13,430 nucleotides of DNA from CAYTED01 sp964537075 (GTDB lineage: Bacteria > Patescibacteriota > Minisyncoccia > Moranbacterales > UBA1568): NCBI GenBank assembly GCA_964537075.1, contig CAZIBB010000024.1:1-13430 (forward strand). The letters are read 5' to 3'. Below are positions 6,415-12,693 of this stretch, one piece after another. The notes beneath the pieces are model-generated. The model saw only the letters and a list, made by a program, of their open reading frames with translations. It was not told the origin of the DNA and did not search any database. The stretch's first letter is position 1. Each line of letters opens with the position of its first letter. A program made the translations under genes and the position numbers.

Positions 6415-8298
6415 ATGGGACTCCAAGATTTGAATGAAGATTTATACGAACGGGATTTCAGCAAGAGAAAGATTGATACCCAGTACGGGAACCAGGCTCT
6501 CGGCGGAGGGAAGGATTTCCAGTCGCAGGATTGGAGGGAGAAAGTTGTTCCTTCGGTTCAGGCGGTTGACGCTTCGCTTCACACGAAACGGAAATGGATG
6601 CTTGTTGCTCTTGGCGTCGGAGCGGTTATTTTCCTCGTCCTTGGCGCTTTTTTTGTCCGGAAGATGCTGTTCGCTGACACTAAGGTGTCGCTTGCGATCG
6701 AAGGTCCGAAAAATGTGGCGAGTGCCGAGTCAGTCACCTTTTCCTTGCAATATGCGAATAACAATTGGGTAGCGCTTCATAATGCGGAGATAGTCCTCTC
6801 ATATCCGAAGAATTTTCGTCCGGATGCGAAGGAAGGCTGGAATGTGGCGGATACTCGAATCATCATTCCAGTGGGAGATATTTCCTCCCGATCGACCGCC
6901 CGTGTGAGCGTGACCGGAAAATTTTTTGGAGCAAAGGGAGAACTTTTGTATCTTGATGCGACCCTGCGTTATTCACCGAACCAGATGAGTGAGATCTTCT
7001 TGTATGATACGCGCTACGGGATAGAGATCAGTACCTCGCCCATCGGACTCGAGATGAGCTCGCCTCGAATGGCCGCGACAGGTGATACCGTGGAATACCT
7101 GATCGACTATGAGAATCAGGGGAATGAGGATTTTTCCAATATACGCATCAAGGCGGAATATTCGGATGCCTTTCAGTTTGTTTCATCCGACCCTGCTCCC
7201 TCGGAAGGAAATGCTCTTTGGTATATAGGGAACTTCCAAGGAAAAACGAGAGGAAAAATCCATATCAGTGGGATCCTTTCTGGAGAGAGGGACGAAGTGA
7301 AACCGATCCGGATTTCCATCGGGTATTTTCAGGGGAATGGCGATTTCCTTTCCCATAACACGATCGAGCAATCAACGAAGATCACCGCCTCACCGCTCTC
7401 GATCACGCAATCGGTCAATGACTCTCGTGATGTGACGACCACGCTTGGGTCAATGCTCTCGTATCGCATCGCCTACAAGAATGACGGGAATATCGGTTTT
7501 CGAGACGCGCTTCTCACTGTTGATTTCGATACATCAGTGCTTGATTTTTCACGCATACAGATGCGATCGGGATATTTCGATGCGGAGAGAAACCGGCTGA
7601 TCTGGAGAGCATCGGATATTCCGGAGCTTTCCGTCCTTGATCCTGGAGAGTCGGGAGAAATTACTTTTTCAATCCCGGTCATGAATGAATTGTCGAATAT
7701 CACCGGAAAACATTTCGGCATTCGTACGATAGCGAAATTAGATAGTCCCGATATCCCGACGATCCCAGGATCGAACAAGATCATTGCCTCAAACGCGCTT
7801 GATGTCCGTCTCAATGCCGCTATTGATTTCGCGGTCAAAGGGCGGTATTATGACGCTTCGGTGGAAACCGGCGGACCGCTGCCTCCGAAGGTTGGAATGC
7901 AGACAACATACGCTCTTACTTTCAGGCTGACGAGTTCATTCAATGACATATCGAAGGCCAAGGTAGTGGCATCGCTCCCGTCAGGAGTGCGGTTTACCGG
8001 GAAAATTTCACCGGATTCCGAGACCGTGAACTTCAATAACCGGACGAATGAGCTGGTATGGGAAATTGGAAATTTCAGGGCGGGGTCGCAAGAGGCTGGC
8101 AGGGAAGTGACGGTACAGGTGGCGATTATTCCCGGGCCAAGCGATGTCGATAAGGAGGTGCGACTCATGAATAGGGCGGTATTTTTGGCGGAAGATGCCT
8201 TTACGGGCAAAGAGATAAAGAATGAACAGGGAGAGAAGACGACAGCACTCACTGAAGATACGAAAATGACATCGGACGGATATCAAGTAAGAAAATAG
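6415..8298 (+). CDS. membrane-anchored surface protein with tandem DUF11/Ig-like domains
   Basis: A 627-residue protein. Residues 1-58 are polar and charged and presumably cytoplasmic. Residues 61-81, after K-R-K, form one strong membrane helix. The rest (82-627) should lie outside the membrane. It is beta-rich and holds about four repeated units of 110-150 residues with phrases such as V-E-Y-L-I-D-Y-E-N-Q-G-N, S-Y-R-I-A-Y-K-N-D-G-N and T-Y-A-L-T-F-R-L-T, each followed by a strand pattern ending L-W-Y-I-G-N-F, L-I-W-R-A-S or L-V-W-E-I-G-N-F. This is the layout of DUF11/CARDB-type adhesin-like domains in cell-surface proteins. There is no cleavable signal peptide, LPXTG motif or catalytic site. 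Role as scaffold or adhesin is inference. The start ATG at 6415 has no strong ribosome site; a weak TGCTACACT (-10-like, 6374-6382) lies upstream. Confidence 0.82.
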   Translation: MGLQDLNEDLYERDFSKRKIDTQYGNQALGGGKDFQSQDWREKVVPSVQAVDASLHTKRKWMLVALGVGAVIFLVLGAFFVRKMLFADTKVSLAIEGPKNVASAESVTFSLQYANNNWVALHNAEIVLSYPKNFRPDAKEGWNVADTRIIIPVGDISSRSTARVSVTGKFFGAKGELLYLDATLRYSPNQMSEIFLYDTRYGIEISTSPIGLEMSSPRMAATGDTVEYLIDYENQGNEDFSNIRIKAEYSDAFQFVSSDPAPSEGNALWYIGNFQGKTRGKIHISGILSGERDEVKPIRISIGYFQGNGDFLSHNTIEQSTKITASPLSITQSVNDSRDVTTTLGSMLSYRIAYKNDGNIGFRDALLTVDFDTSVLDFSRIQMRSGYFDAERNRLIWRASDIPELSVLDPGESGEITFSIPVMNELSNITGKHFGIRTIAKLDSPDIPTIPGSNKIIASNALDVRLNAAIDFAVKGRYYDASVETGGPLPPKVGMQTTYALTFRLTSSFNDISKAKVVASLPSGVRFTGKISPDSETVNFNNRTNELVWEIGNFRAGSQEAGREVTVQVAIIPGPSDVDKEVRLMNRAVFLAEDAFTGKEIKNEQGEKTTALTEDTKMTSDGYQVRK

Positions 8299-8487
8299 AG
8301 AGTCTGCTTAATATCTCACCGCATATATAAAAAATAAGAATACTGCTCTCTCATAAAATATTCAGAATTTCGGCTGTAAACCCTGAAAAGCTCGGCGGAA
8401 TAGCTACAGTATTCCTTCTCACTTTCTCAGAGTTTTCGCTCGAAATCTGAACATTTTTTTGAGAGTGATATATTAAACAGCCTCTCT
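8297..8487. repeat. 191-bp MITE-like element with terminal inverted repeats
   Basis: The outer 23 bases at 8297-8319 and the reverse complement of 8465-8487 agree at 20 of 23 positions, both starting AGAGAG. Further in, CTCTCA..TTCAGAATTTCG (8347-8372) mirrors CGAAATCTGAA..TGAGAG (8441-8465), and the centre has a GGAATA/TATTCC hairpin (8397-8414). The left end covers the last two bases of the surface-protein stop codon; the right end stops three bases before the tgt start. It could be a non-autonomous element or one very large hairpin. I see no target-site duplication. A TATATT near the right end (8469-8474) could serve as a -10 box for tgt. Confidence 0.65.
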
Positions 8488-8490
8488 TGT

Positions 8491-9657
8491 ATGTTTCAAA
8501 TTGAGAAAAAAACGGGAGCCGGGCGACAGGGGTCGCTCACGACGAGAAACGGGGTACTGCGCACTCCGTTTTTCATGCCGGATGCAACTCGAGCGGTGAT
8601 ACGAGGAGTGACATCGGATGAGATTAAGCAAAATGGAATAGAAGCGCTGGTTGTGAATACATACCATCTCTTTCTTCAACCAGGTGAAACACTAATTAAA
8701 AATTCCGGAGGGATACACCGATTCATGAACTGGGATGGTCCGATACTGTCCGATTCCGGCGGATATCAGGTATATTCGCTGATTCATAAGGATCCCAGGA
8801 TGGGGAAAATCACCGAAGAAGGTGCAGAATTTAAATCTATCTTTGATGGATCGAAGCATTTGCTGACACCGGAGCGTGCCATTCAAATCCAATTTGATCT
8901 CGGCGTCGATATGATGGTCTGTCTTGATGATCCGCGTCCTAATGATGCGACTGAGGAAGAAATACACTTGGCTGTCGAACGGACATTGCGATGGGCGAAG
9001 CGTTGTAAAATCGAATATGAGAAACAAATTATCGAACGGGAACTAGGCGGACAGAAGCAGCCACTTCTCTTTAGCGTTGTGCAAGGCGGAATGATCGTCG
9101 ATTTGCGGAAAAAATGCGCCGAGGGGCTCGTGGAAATCGGTTTCGACGGCTATGGCTTCGGAGGACGACATGTCGATGATGAAGGAAATTTTCTCGAAGA
9201 AATACTTGAAAAAACAGCATCGTTTATTCCGGAAGAGAGTATTCGATTTGCACTTGGTATCGGCACACCATCGGATATCGTCCGGTGTCATGCTCTTGGC
9301 TGGGATATGTTTGATTGCGTGATACCGACGCGAGAAGGAAGGCATGGTAGATTATTTTTGTGGAAAAATAATCTACAAAACACAAATCTCAAAATACAAA
9401 AACCAAACAAATCTCAAAATACAAAAACACAAAATAAAGAAGATGAATCATTTTACGAAACGATAAATATCGTGAATGAGCAGTTCAAAGAGGATTTCAC
9501 GCCGGTCGATCCGAGCTGTGATTGCGAATTGTGCGTGAAGTATACGAAGGCATACTTGAAACATCTTTTTAAAGTGGCTGATCCGCTCGCGGGACGCCTT
9601 GCTTCCGTTCACAACCTCCGTTTTTATGCGCGACTCATGGAAAGTTTGAGAAAATGA
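8491..9657 (+). CDS. tgt: tRNA-guanine transglycosylase (queuine tRNA-ribosyltransferase)
   Basis: Swaps guanine 34 of GUN-anticodon tRNAs for a queuine precursor. The 388-residue TIM-barrel enzyme shows L-S-D-S-G-G-Y-Q with the acid/base Asp88, V-V-Q-G-G, the nucleophile Asp275 in M-F-D-C-V-I-P-T-R, and the zinc site C343-x-C345-x2-C348 with His374 in S-V-H-N-L-R-F-Y. The family's usual G-G-L-x-V-G-E is replaced by G-G-R-H-V-D-D-E, a divergence near the base-binding pocket. Between R-H-G-R-L-F-L-W-K (to 292) and F-Y-E-T-I-N (321) about 28 residues rich in N, Q, K and T are inserted, encoded by repeat-like AT-rich DNA. No other queuosine gene is in the window. No ribosome binding site precedes the ATG; the upstream bases belong to the inverted-repeat element. 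The TGA stop argues against UGA recoding. Confidence 0.95.
   Translation: MFQIEKKTGAGRQGSLTTRNGVLRTPFFMPDATRAVIRGVTSDEIKQNGIEALVVNTYHLFLQPGETLIKNSGGIHRFMNWDGPILSDSGGYQVYSLIHKDPRMGKITEEGAEFKSIFDGSKHLLTPERAIQIQFDLGVDMMVCLDDPRPNDATEEEIHLAVERTLRWAKRCKIEYEKQIIERELGGQKQPLLFSVVQGGMIVDLRKKCAEGLVEIGFDGYGFGGRHVDDEGNFLEEILEKTASFIPEESIRFALGIGTPSDIVRCHALGWDMFDCVIPTREGRHGRLFLWKNNLQNTNLKIQKPNKSQNTKTQNKEDESFYETINIVNEQFKEDFTPVDPSCDCELCVKYTKAYLKHLFKVADPLAGRLASVHNLRFYARLMESLRK
9347..9376. repeat. perfect 13-bp hairpin inside tgt
   Basis: GTAGATTATTTTT (9347-9359), loop GTGG, AAAAATAATCTAC (9364-9376): a perfect 13-bp inverted repeat within the coding region, at the start of the AT-rich insert. Confidence 0.9.
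9382..9428 (+). repeat. 22-bp direct repeat inside tgt
   Basis: Two identical 22-base copies at 9382-9403 and 9407-9428 (each starting ACAAATCTC), spaced by CAA; the period is 25 bases. Because 25 is not a multiple of three, the two copies are read in different frames, giving different residues. Confidence 0.9.
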
Positions 9658-9660
9658 AAT

Positions 9661-9692
9661 AAAAAAACCGCGGGCAGGAGTACTGCTCGCGG
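9661..9692 (-). terminator. Rho-independent terminator of the minus-strand gene
   Basis: Ten-pair stem, CCGCGGGCAG (9668-9677) with CTGCTCGCGG (9683-9692), one G-U pair, loop GAGTA. On the minus strand it is followed by seven T (complement of 9667-9661). It begins 22 bases past the minus-strand stop. On the plus strand there is no T-run, so it does not serve tgt in the standard way. Confidence 0.9.
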
Positions 9693-9714
9693 TAGCGGGA
9701 TGAGAGGCGTGAAA

Positions 9715-10050
9715 TTATTTGTCATCACCGATGTATTCTTGGCAGAGGGATTGGATTTCCCTTATGGCTATCAGACGATACGCCGCTTCAAACGTTGTGA
9801 GGTAAGGTTGTCTGATGATATTTTCGGCGGAAATCGTTCGCTCCAAGAGATGAAGCACTTGTTCCAGAAAAATGATTGCCGACTTATGATCGTTACATTC
9901 GAGAATCCCCGAAAGTTTTTTGCTGGATTTCTCATCATCGGGAAGAAGTTCCAAGACGATCTGATTGAATGCCGACGTGAATGGGATATGACAGCGTAAT
10001 TTTGCCAGCATGCTGCTGAATCTGTTTTTGATTTCTTCCGTGGTATGCAT
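9715..10050 (-). CDS. hypothetical protein, 111 aa, own transcription unit
   Basis: The only minus-strand gene. It has every sign of being real: a near-consensus promoter (10117-10145), GAGGAG ending seven bases before the ATG (10063-10058), and a strong terminator right after the stop. The 111-residue product is helical, acidic to neutral and soluble, with no membrane helix or signal peptide. The N-terminal half reads I-K-N-R-F-S-S-M-L-A-K-L-R and I-V-L-E-L-L-P-D-D-E-K-S-S-K-K-L. The C-terminal part has F-L-E-Q-V-L-H-L-L-E-R-T-I-S and T-T-F-E-A-A-Y-R-L-I-A-I-R-E-I. I recognise no family and no clear helix-turn-helix. Size, autonomy and a palindrome in its leader (10072-10091) are compatible with a small self-regulating repressor, but that is only a possibility. 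A 99-codon frame on the opposite strand is its shadow. Confidence 0.78.
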   Translation of the reverse strand: MHTTEEIKNRFSSMLAKLRCHIPFTSAFNQIVLELLPDDEKSSKKLSGILECNDHKSAIIFLEQVLHLLERTISAENIIRQPYLTTFEAAYRLIAIREIQSLCQEYIGDDK

Positions 10051-10065
10051 GGGGAGTCTCCTCGG

Positions 10066-10094
10066 TTGAAAATACAGGCGTTTGCCTGTATGAT
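10066..10094 (+). promoter_or_regulatory. sigma70-type promoter reading toward glyS
   Basis: TTGAAA (10066-10071), spacer of exactly 17 bases, TATGAT (10089-10094): five of six matches at both boxes. The expected start is near 10101, giving a leader of about 68 bases before the first glyS ATG. The spacer is almost entirely occupied by a palindrome. Confidence 0.65.
10072..10091. promoter_or_regulatory. perfect palindrome, candidate operator
   Basis: ATACAGGC (10072-10079), GTTT, GCCTGTAT (10084-10091): eight perfect pairs around a four-base centre. It starts directly after the -35 box of the glyS-side promoter and ends inside its -10 box, a classic repressor position. It also lies about 20-40 bases inside the leader of the minus-strand gene. 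Confidence 0.6.
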
Positions 10095-10116
10095 GAAGTT
10101 GTTAAAGATGTATGAT

Positions 10117-10145
10117 AGTATACGGAAACTGAAGCATTTTGTCAA
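10117..10145 (-). promoter_or_regulatory. near-consensus sigma70 promoter of the minus-strand gene
   Basis: On the minus strand: TTGACA (10145-10140, perfect -35), 17-base spacer, TATACT (10122-10117, five of six). The transcript would start near 10110, leaving a leader of about 60 bases before the ATG at 10050. It faces the plus-strand promoter at 10066-10094. Confidence 0.8.
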
Positions 10146-10168
10146 TATCCTCCACAATAATATAAGGT

Positions 10169-11638
10169 ATGACTGAAGAGAAAAACGATGTCATGGAAAA
10201 AATAGTGTCGCTCTGCAAGCGTCGCGGGTTCGTGTATCCGTCGTCGGAGATTTATGGCGGATTCGCGGCAGTATATGATTTTGGCCCGTACGGTGTGGAA
10301 CTCGCCAAGAATATCCGTGATGCCTGGTGGCAGGCGATGGTGCGGGATCATGACAATATCGTCGGTCTCGACAGCGCGGTATTCATGCATCCGAAAGTCT
10401 GGGAAGCATCGGGGCATGTCGGTGGATTCAGCGACCCACTGGCGGAGTGCCGGGAGTGTCATTCACGTATACGAGTGGATCACCTCCTCGAGGAAGCAGG
10501 TGTATTCGCTGATGAGAAAATGACCGAGGAGGAAATCAATACATTACTCACGGAACATAAAACGAAAATCGTGTGCCCGAAATGTGGCAAGAAGAATTTC
10601 ACTGAAGCAAAGAATTTCAATCTGCTCGTGAAATCGAATCTCGGAAATTTTACGGGGGATTGGACGAAAGAGCCCGCCCGAAACGCTTCGGACGCGTCCT
10701 CGCGTAACGATGCGGACGGGCCGACCTATCTCCGTGGGGAGACCTGTCAGGGTATTTATACGAATTTCAAGAATGTGCTCGATTCATCGCGCGTCCGGGT
10801 ACCGTTTGGTATCGCGCAGATCGGCAAGGCATTCCGGAACGAGATTACCGCGCGCCAGTATATTTTCCGTACGCGTGAATTTGAGCAGATGGAAATGCAG
10901 TATTTTGTGCATCCGGATGCTGCCGCCGAAACATATGAGGAATGGCGAAAGAAACGTTTCCAGTATTATATCGATCTCGGTATCAAAAAAGAAAATCTCC
11001 GCTGGCATGAGCATGAGAATCTCGTCTTTTATGCCAAGGCGGCCTGGGATATCGAATATAAGTTCCCGTTCGGCTTCAAGGAGCTCGAAGGAGTTCATAA
11101 TCGCTCCGACTATGATCTCACTCAGCATTCGAAATTCTCGGGTGTCGATCTCTCCTATCGCGATCCGCAGACCAATGAGAAATATGTGCCCTGGATTGTG
11201 GAGACTTCGGTCGGTGTAGGACGGACATTCCTTGCGGTACTGACGGATGCGTATACCGAAGAGGAGATCGGTAAGGACGGACAAAGCGATATTCGTATCG
11301 TGATGAAATTTCCAAAGAAGCTCGCGCCGGTGCAGGTGGCGGTATTTCCGCTCATGAAGAACAAGCCGGAGCTCGTGGAAAAAGCGAAGGGGATTTTCGA
11401 TGAACTGAAGAAATTATTCCGCTGCGAATTCGATGATAACGGCAATGTCGGCAAGCGCTATCGTCGTCAGGACGAAATCGGTACACCGTATTGCGTGACG
11501 ATTGACTTTGATACTATCGGAGCAGGTGATGATGCGTCGCTTGCAAATACTGTCACCATTCGCGATCGCGATACCATGCAGCAAGAGCGCATCGCGGTGA
11601 GTGAATTGCAGAAATATTTTTCGGAGAATTTGAAATAA
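10169..11638 (+). CDS. glyS: glycyl-tRNA synthetase, alpha2 type
   Basis: Charges tRNA-Gly; class II homodimeric type, not the alpha/beta GlyQ/GlyS pair. The 489 residues open with L-C-K-R-R-G-F-V-Y-P-S-S-E-I-Y-G-G and Y-D-F-G-P-Y-G-V-E-L. A zinc-type insert has C-R-E-C and C-P-K-C-G-K-K. Motif 2 is F-R-N-E-I-T-A-R-Q-Y-I-F-R-T-R-E-F-E-Q-M-E; motif 3 is V-G-V-G-R-T-F-L-A-V-L-T-D-A-Y. The HGTP anticodon domain begins at L-A-P-V-Q-V-A-V-F-P-L and ends the protein. About 15 extra residues (A-R-N-A-S-D-A-S-S-R-N-D-A-D-G) precede the conserved T-Y-L-R-G-E-T and are coded by a palindromic repeat. ATG 10169 has AAGG too close (one base) to be a good site; ATG 10193, after GAAGAG, fits the family start better. 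The HD-domain gene follows 16 bases after. Confidence 0.96.
   Translation: MTEEKNDVMEKIVSLCKRRGFVYPSSEIYGGFAAVYDFGPYGVELAKNIRDAWWQAMVRDHDNIVGLDSAVFMHPKVWEASGHVGGFSDPLAECRECHSRIRVDHLLEEAGVFADEKMTEEEINTLLTEHKTKIVCPKCGKKNFTEAKNFNLLVKSNLGNFTGDWTKEPARNASDASSRNDADGPTYLRGETCQGIYTNFKNVLDSSRVRVPFGIAQIGKAFRNEITARQYIFRTREFEQMEMQYFVHPDAAAETYEEWRKKRFQYYIDLGIKKENLRWHEHENLVFYAKAAWDIEYKFPFGFKELEGVHNRSDYDLTQHSKFSGVDLSYRDPQTNEKYVPWIVETSVGVGRTFLAVLTDAYTEEEIGKDGQSDIRIVMKFPKKLAPVQVAVFPLMKNKPELVEKAKGIFDELKKLFRCEFDDNGNVGKRYRRQDEIGTPYCVTIDFDTIGAGDDASLANTVTIRDRDTMQQERIAVSELQKYFSENLK
10671..10723. repeat. palindromic repeat inside glyS
   Basis: A G+C-rich stretch with nested palindromes: CCGAA-ACGC-TTCGG (10678-10691), GACGCGTC (10691-10698), CGTCC (10695-10699) with GGACG (10714-10718), and GCCCG (10672-10676) with CGGGC (10717-10721). 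Its reverse complement shares CCGTCCGC, CG-T/A-TACGCG and a 17-base segment (15 identical) beginning AGCGTTTC with the intergenic repeat at 6254-6294, in the same order. Confidence 0.75.
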
Positions 11639-11654
11639 GAAGTAAATTGAGAAT

Positions 11655-12593
11655 ATGTTTGATTTATTTAAGACCGAGAGAGCTCCTCAGGCTCCTATTC
11701 CATTTCAAGAACGACTTGTTCAGGGAGGCATACAAGGGGCACAGAATCTTATCCGTGAGCGGTTCGAACTCGCTCCTCCAGAAAAGGAAGACAATCTGGA
11801 TTTCCATAACATACAGCATACCGAAGATGTTATCCGAAGGACGGAGAGTGTCTTGCGTGCCATACAGCGGGTCACGGTGCATGTCGTCAGCGAAAAGGAT
11901 ATCGCGCTCGGGAGGTTGGCGGCGGCATTTCATGATGTCGTTCAGGAATGGAAGGAACAAGAGGTTCAGGGAAAGACACTGCGGCAACGTTTCATTGGGA
12001 AAAATGAGGAGGCAAGTGCGAGTGAGGCGATCGCTTTCTTGGATCAGGAAATGGGCGGATCTGAGAGTCAGAATTTCTCCGAAGAAGACTTCGAAATTGT
12101 GGCCGAAGCGATTCGAGGAACGGTCCCCGGATTCAGTATGGAAAAGAAGACCGTCATCCAACCGAATATTACCGAACAATCATCGCTCGTTGCGAGAGCA
12201 CTGGCATTGGCGGATATCGGAACCGCTGGGATGGACGGCGCGGAGAATTTCCTTCGCGAGGGTGATGCGCTCTTTCGCGAGGAGAATCTCGATATTATGC
12301 GATCCCTGAGAAATCAGGAAGAGCTTTCCAATGAAGTGAAAGAAGGGTATCGGAACCGAATGATCGCCTGGTCGAAGTTTCAGCCGATTTTCGCAAAGGG
12401 GAGACAGGAACTCCTCGATGAGGAATTGCGAGGTCTCCCTCTCGGTGCGGATGTGGCGATAAAAAAGCTTTTCAATACATTCGACGAATCAATCTCGGCA
12501 TCGGCGCGGCGCGGAGAAGAACGAGAGAAAATGTCCTTCGATGAACTCGCTCTCGATATGGGATTTTTCGACAAAAAACCGCTGAATCACTAA
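11655..12593 (+). CDS. HD-domain metal-dependent phosphohydrolase-like protein
   Basis: A 312-residue soluble protein. The region F-H-N-I-Q-H-T-E-D-V-I-R-R (His51, His55), the doublet in L-A-A-A-F-H-D-V-V (His93-Asp94), and A-L-A-L-A-D-I-G-T-A-G (Asp187) follow the order of HD-superfamily metal ligands, H...HD...D. HD enzymes hydrolyse phosphate esters, often of nucleotides; no substrate can be assigned. Residues 1-40 and the charged C-terminal third (after about 200) are not recognised. The ATG at 11655 has a GAGA stretch a few bases upstream and lies 16 bases after glyS, so the two are probably co-transcribed. A 220-codon frame starting at 11647 overlaps in another phase and looks like a shadow, being Arg/Ser-rich without motifs. 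Confidence 0.8.
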   Translation: MFDLFKTERAPQAPIPFQERLVQGGIQGAQNLIRERFELAPPEKEDNLDFHNIQHTEDVIRRTESVLRAIQRVTVHVVSEKDIALGRLAAAFHDVVQEWKEQEVQGKTLRQRFIGKNEEASASEAIAFLDQEMGGSESQNFSEEDFEIVAEAIRGTVPGFSMEKKTVIQPNITEQSSLVARALALADIGTAGMDGAENFLREGDALFREENLDIMRSLRNQEELSNEVKEGYRNRMIAWSKFQPIFAKGRQELLDEELRGLPLGADVAIKKLFNTFDESISASARRGEEREKMSFDELALDMGFFDKKPLNH

Positions 12594-12603
12594 AAGAGTA
12601 ATT

Positions 12604-12625
12604 CGACAAATGACGACATTTGCCG
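12604..12625. repeat. short hairpin after the HD gene
   Basis: CAAATG (12607-12612), ACGA, CATTTG (12617-12622), extended by CG/CG beyond one mismatch. No T-run follows, so it is not a standard terminator. Confidence 0.5.
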
Positions 12626-12687
12626 TAGGATTCCTTACTTTTGAAATAAAGCTGGCCCTGAAAGTATTTTATGAGAATTTGAAATAA
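12610..12687 (+). CDS. possible micro-ORF (25 aa)
   Basis: ATG to TAA, 25 codons, between the HD gene and the membrane-protein gene. A GAG (12596-12598) lies 11 bases upstream. The last residues read V-F-Y-E-N-L-K, similar to the GlyRS tail Y-F-S-E-N-L-K, and 15 bases including the stop are identical to the glyS end (11624-11638). It may be chance, a duplicated gene tail, or a small peptide. Low support. Confidence 0.2.
   Translation: MTTFAVGFLTFEIKLALKVFYENLK
12641..12670 (+). promoter_or_regulatory. candidate promoter for the membrane protein
   Basis: TTGAAA (12641-12646), 18-base spacer, TATTTT (12665-12670). The expected start is about 17 bases before the ATG at 12694. Moderate match in AT-rich DNA. 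Confidence 0.35.
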
Positions 12688-12693
12688 ATTATT

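Noticed and set aside
1295..9657. UGA recoded as glycine (SR1/Gracilibacteria code)
   Set aside because: TGA ends the phosphatase (1295-1297) and tgt (9655-9657) at the expected C-termini, and no conserved protein reads through a TGA.
9700..9999. Plus-strand frame of 99 codons
   Set aside because: Opposite the minus-strand gene, which has a promoter, ribosome site and terminator; the plus frame has none.
10095..10168. T-box upstream of glyS
   Set aside because: No TGGNACC bulge or attenuator was found between the promoter and the start; glyS seems to be controlled differently from ileS.
11647..12309. Plus-strand frame of 220 codons
   Set aside because: It overlaps the HD-domain gene in another phase. 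The product is Arg/Ser-rich and lacks motifs, while the other frame carries the ordered H, HD and D ligands.
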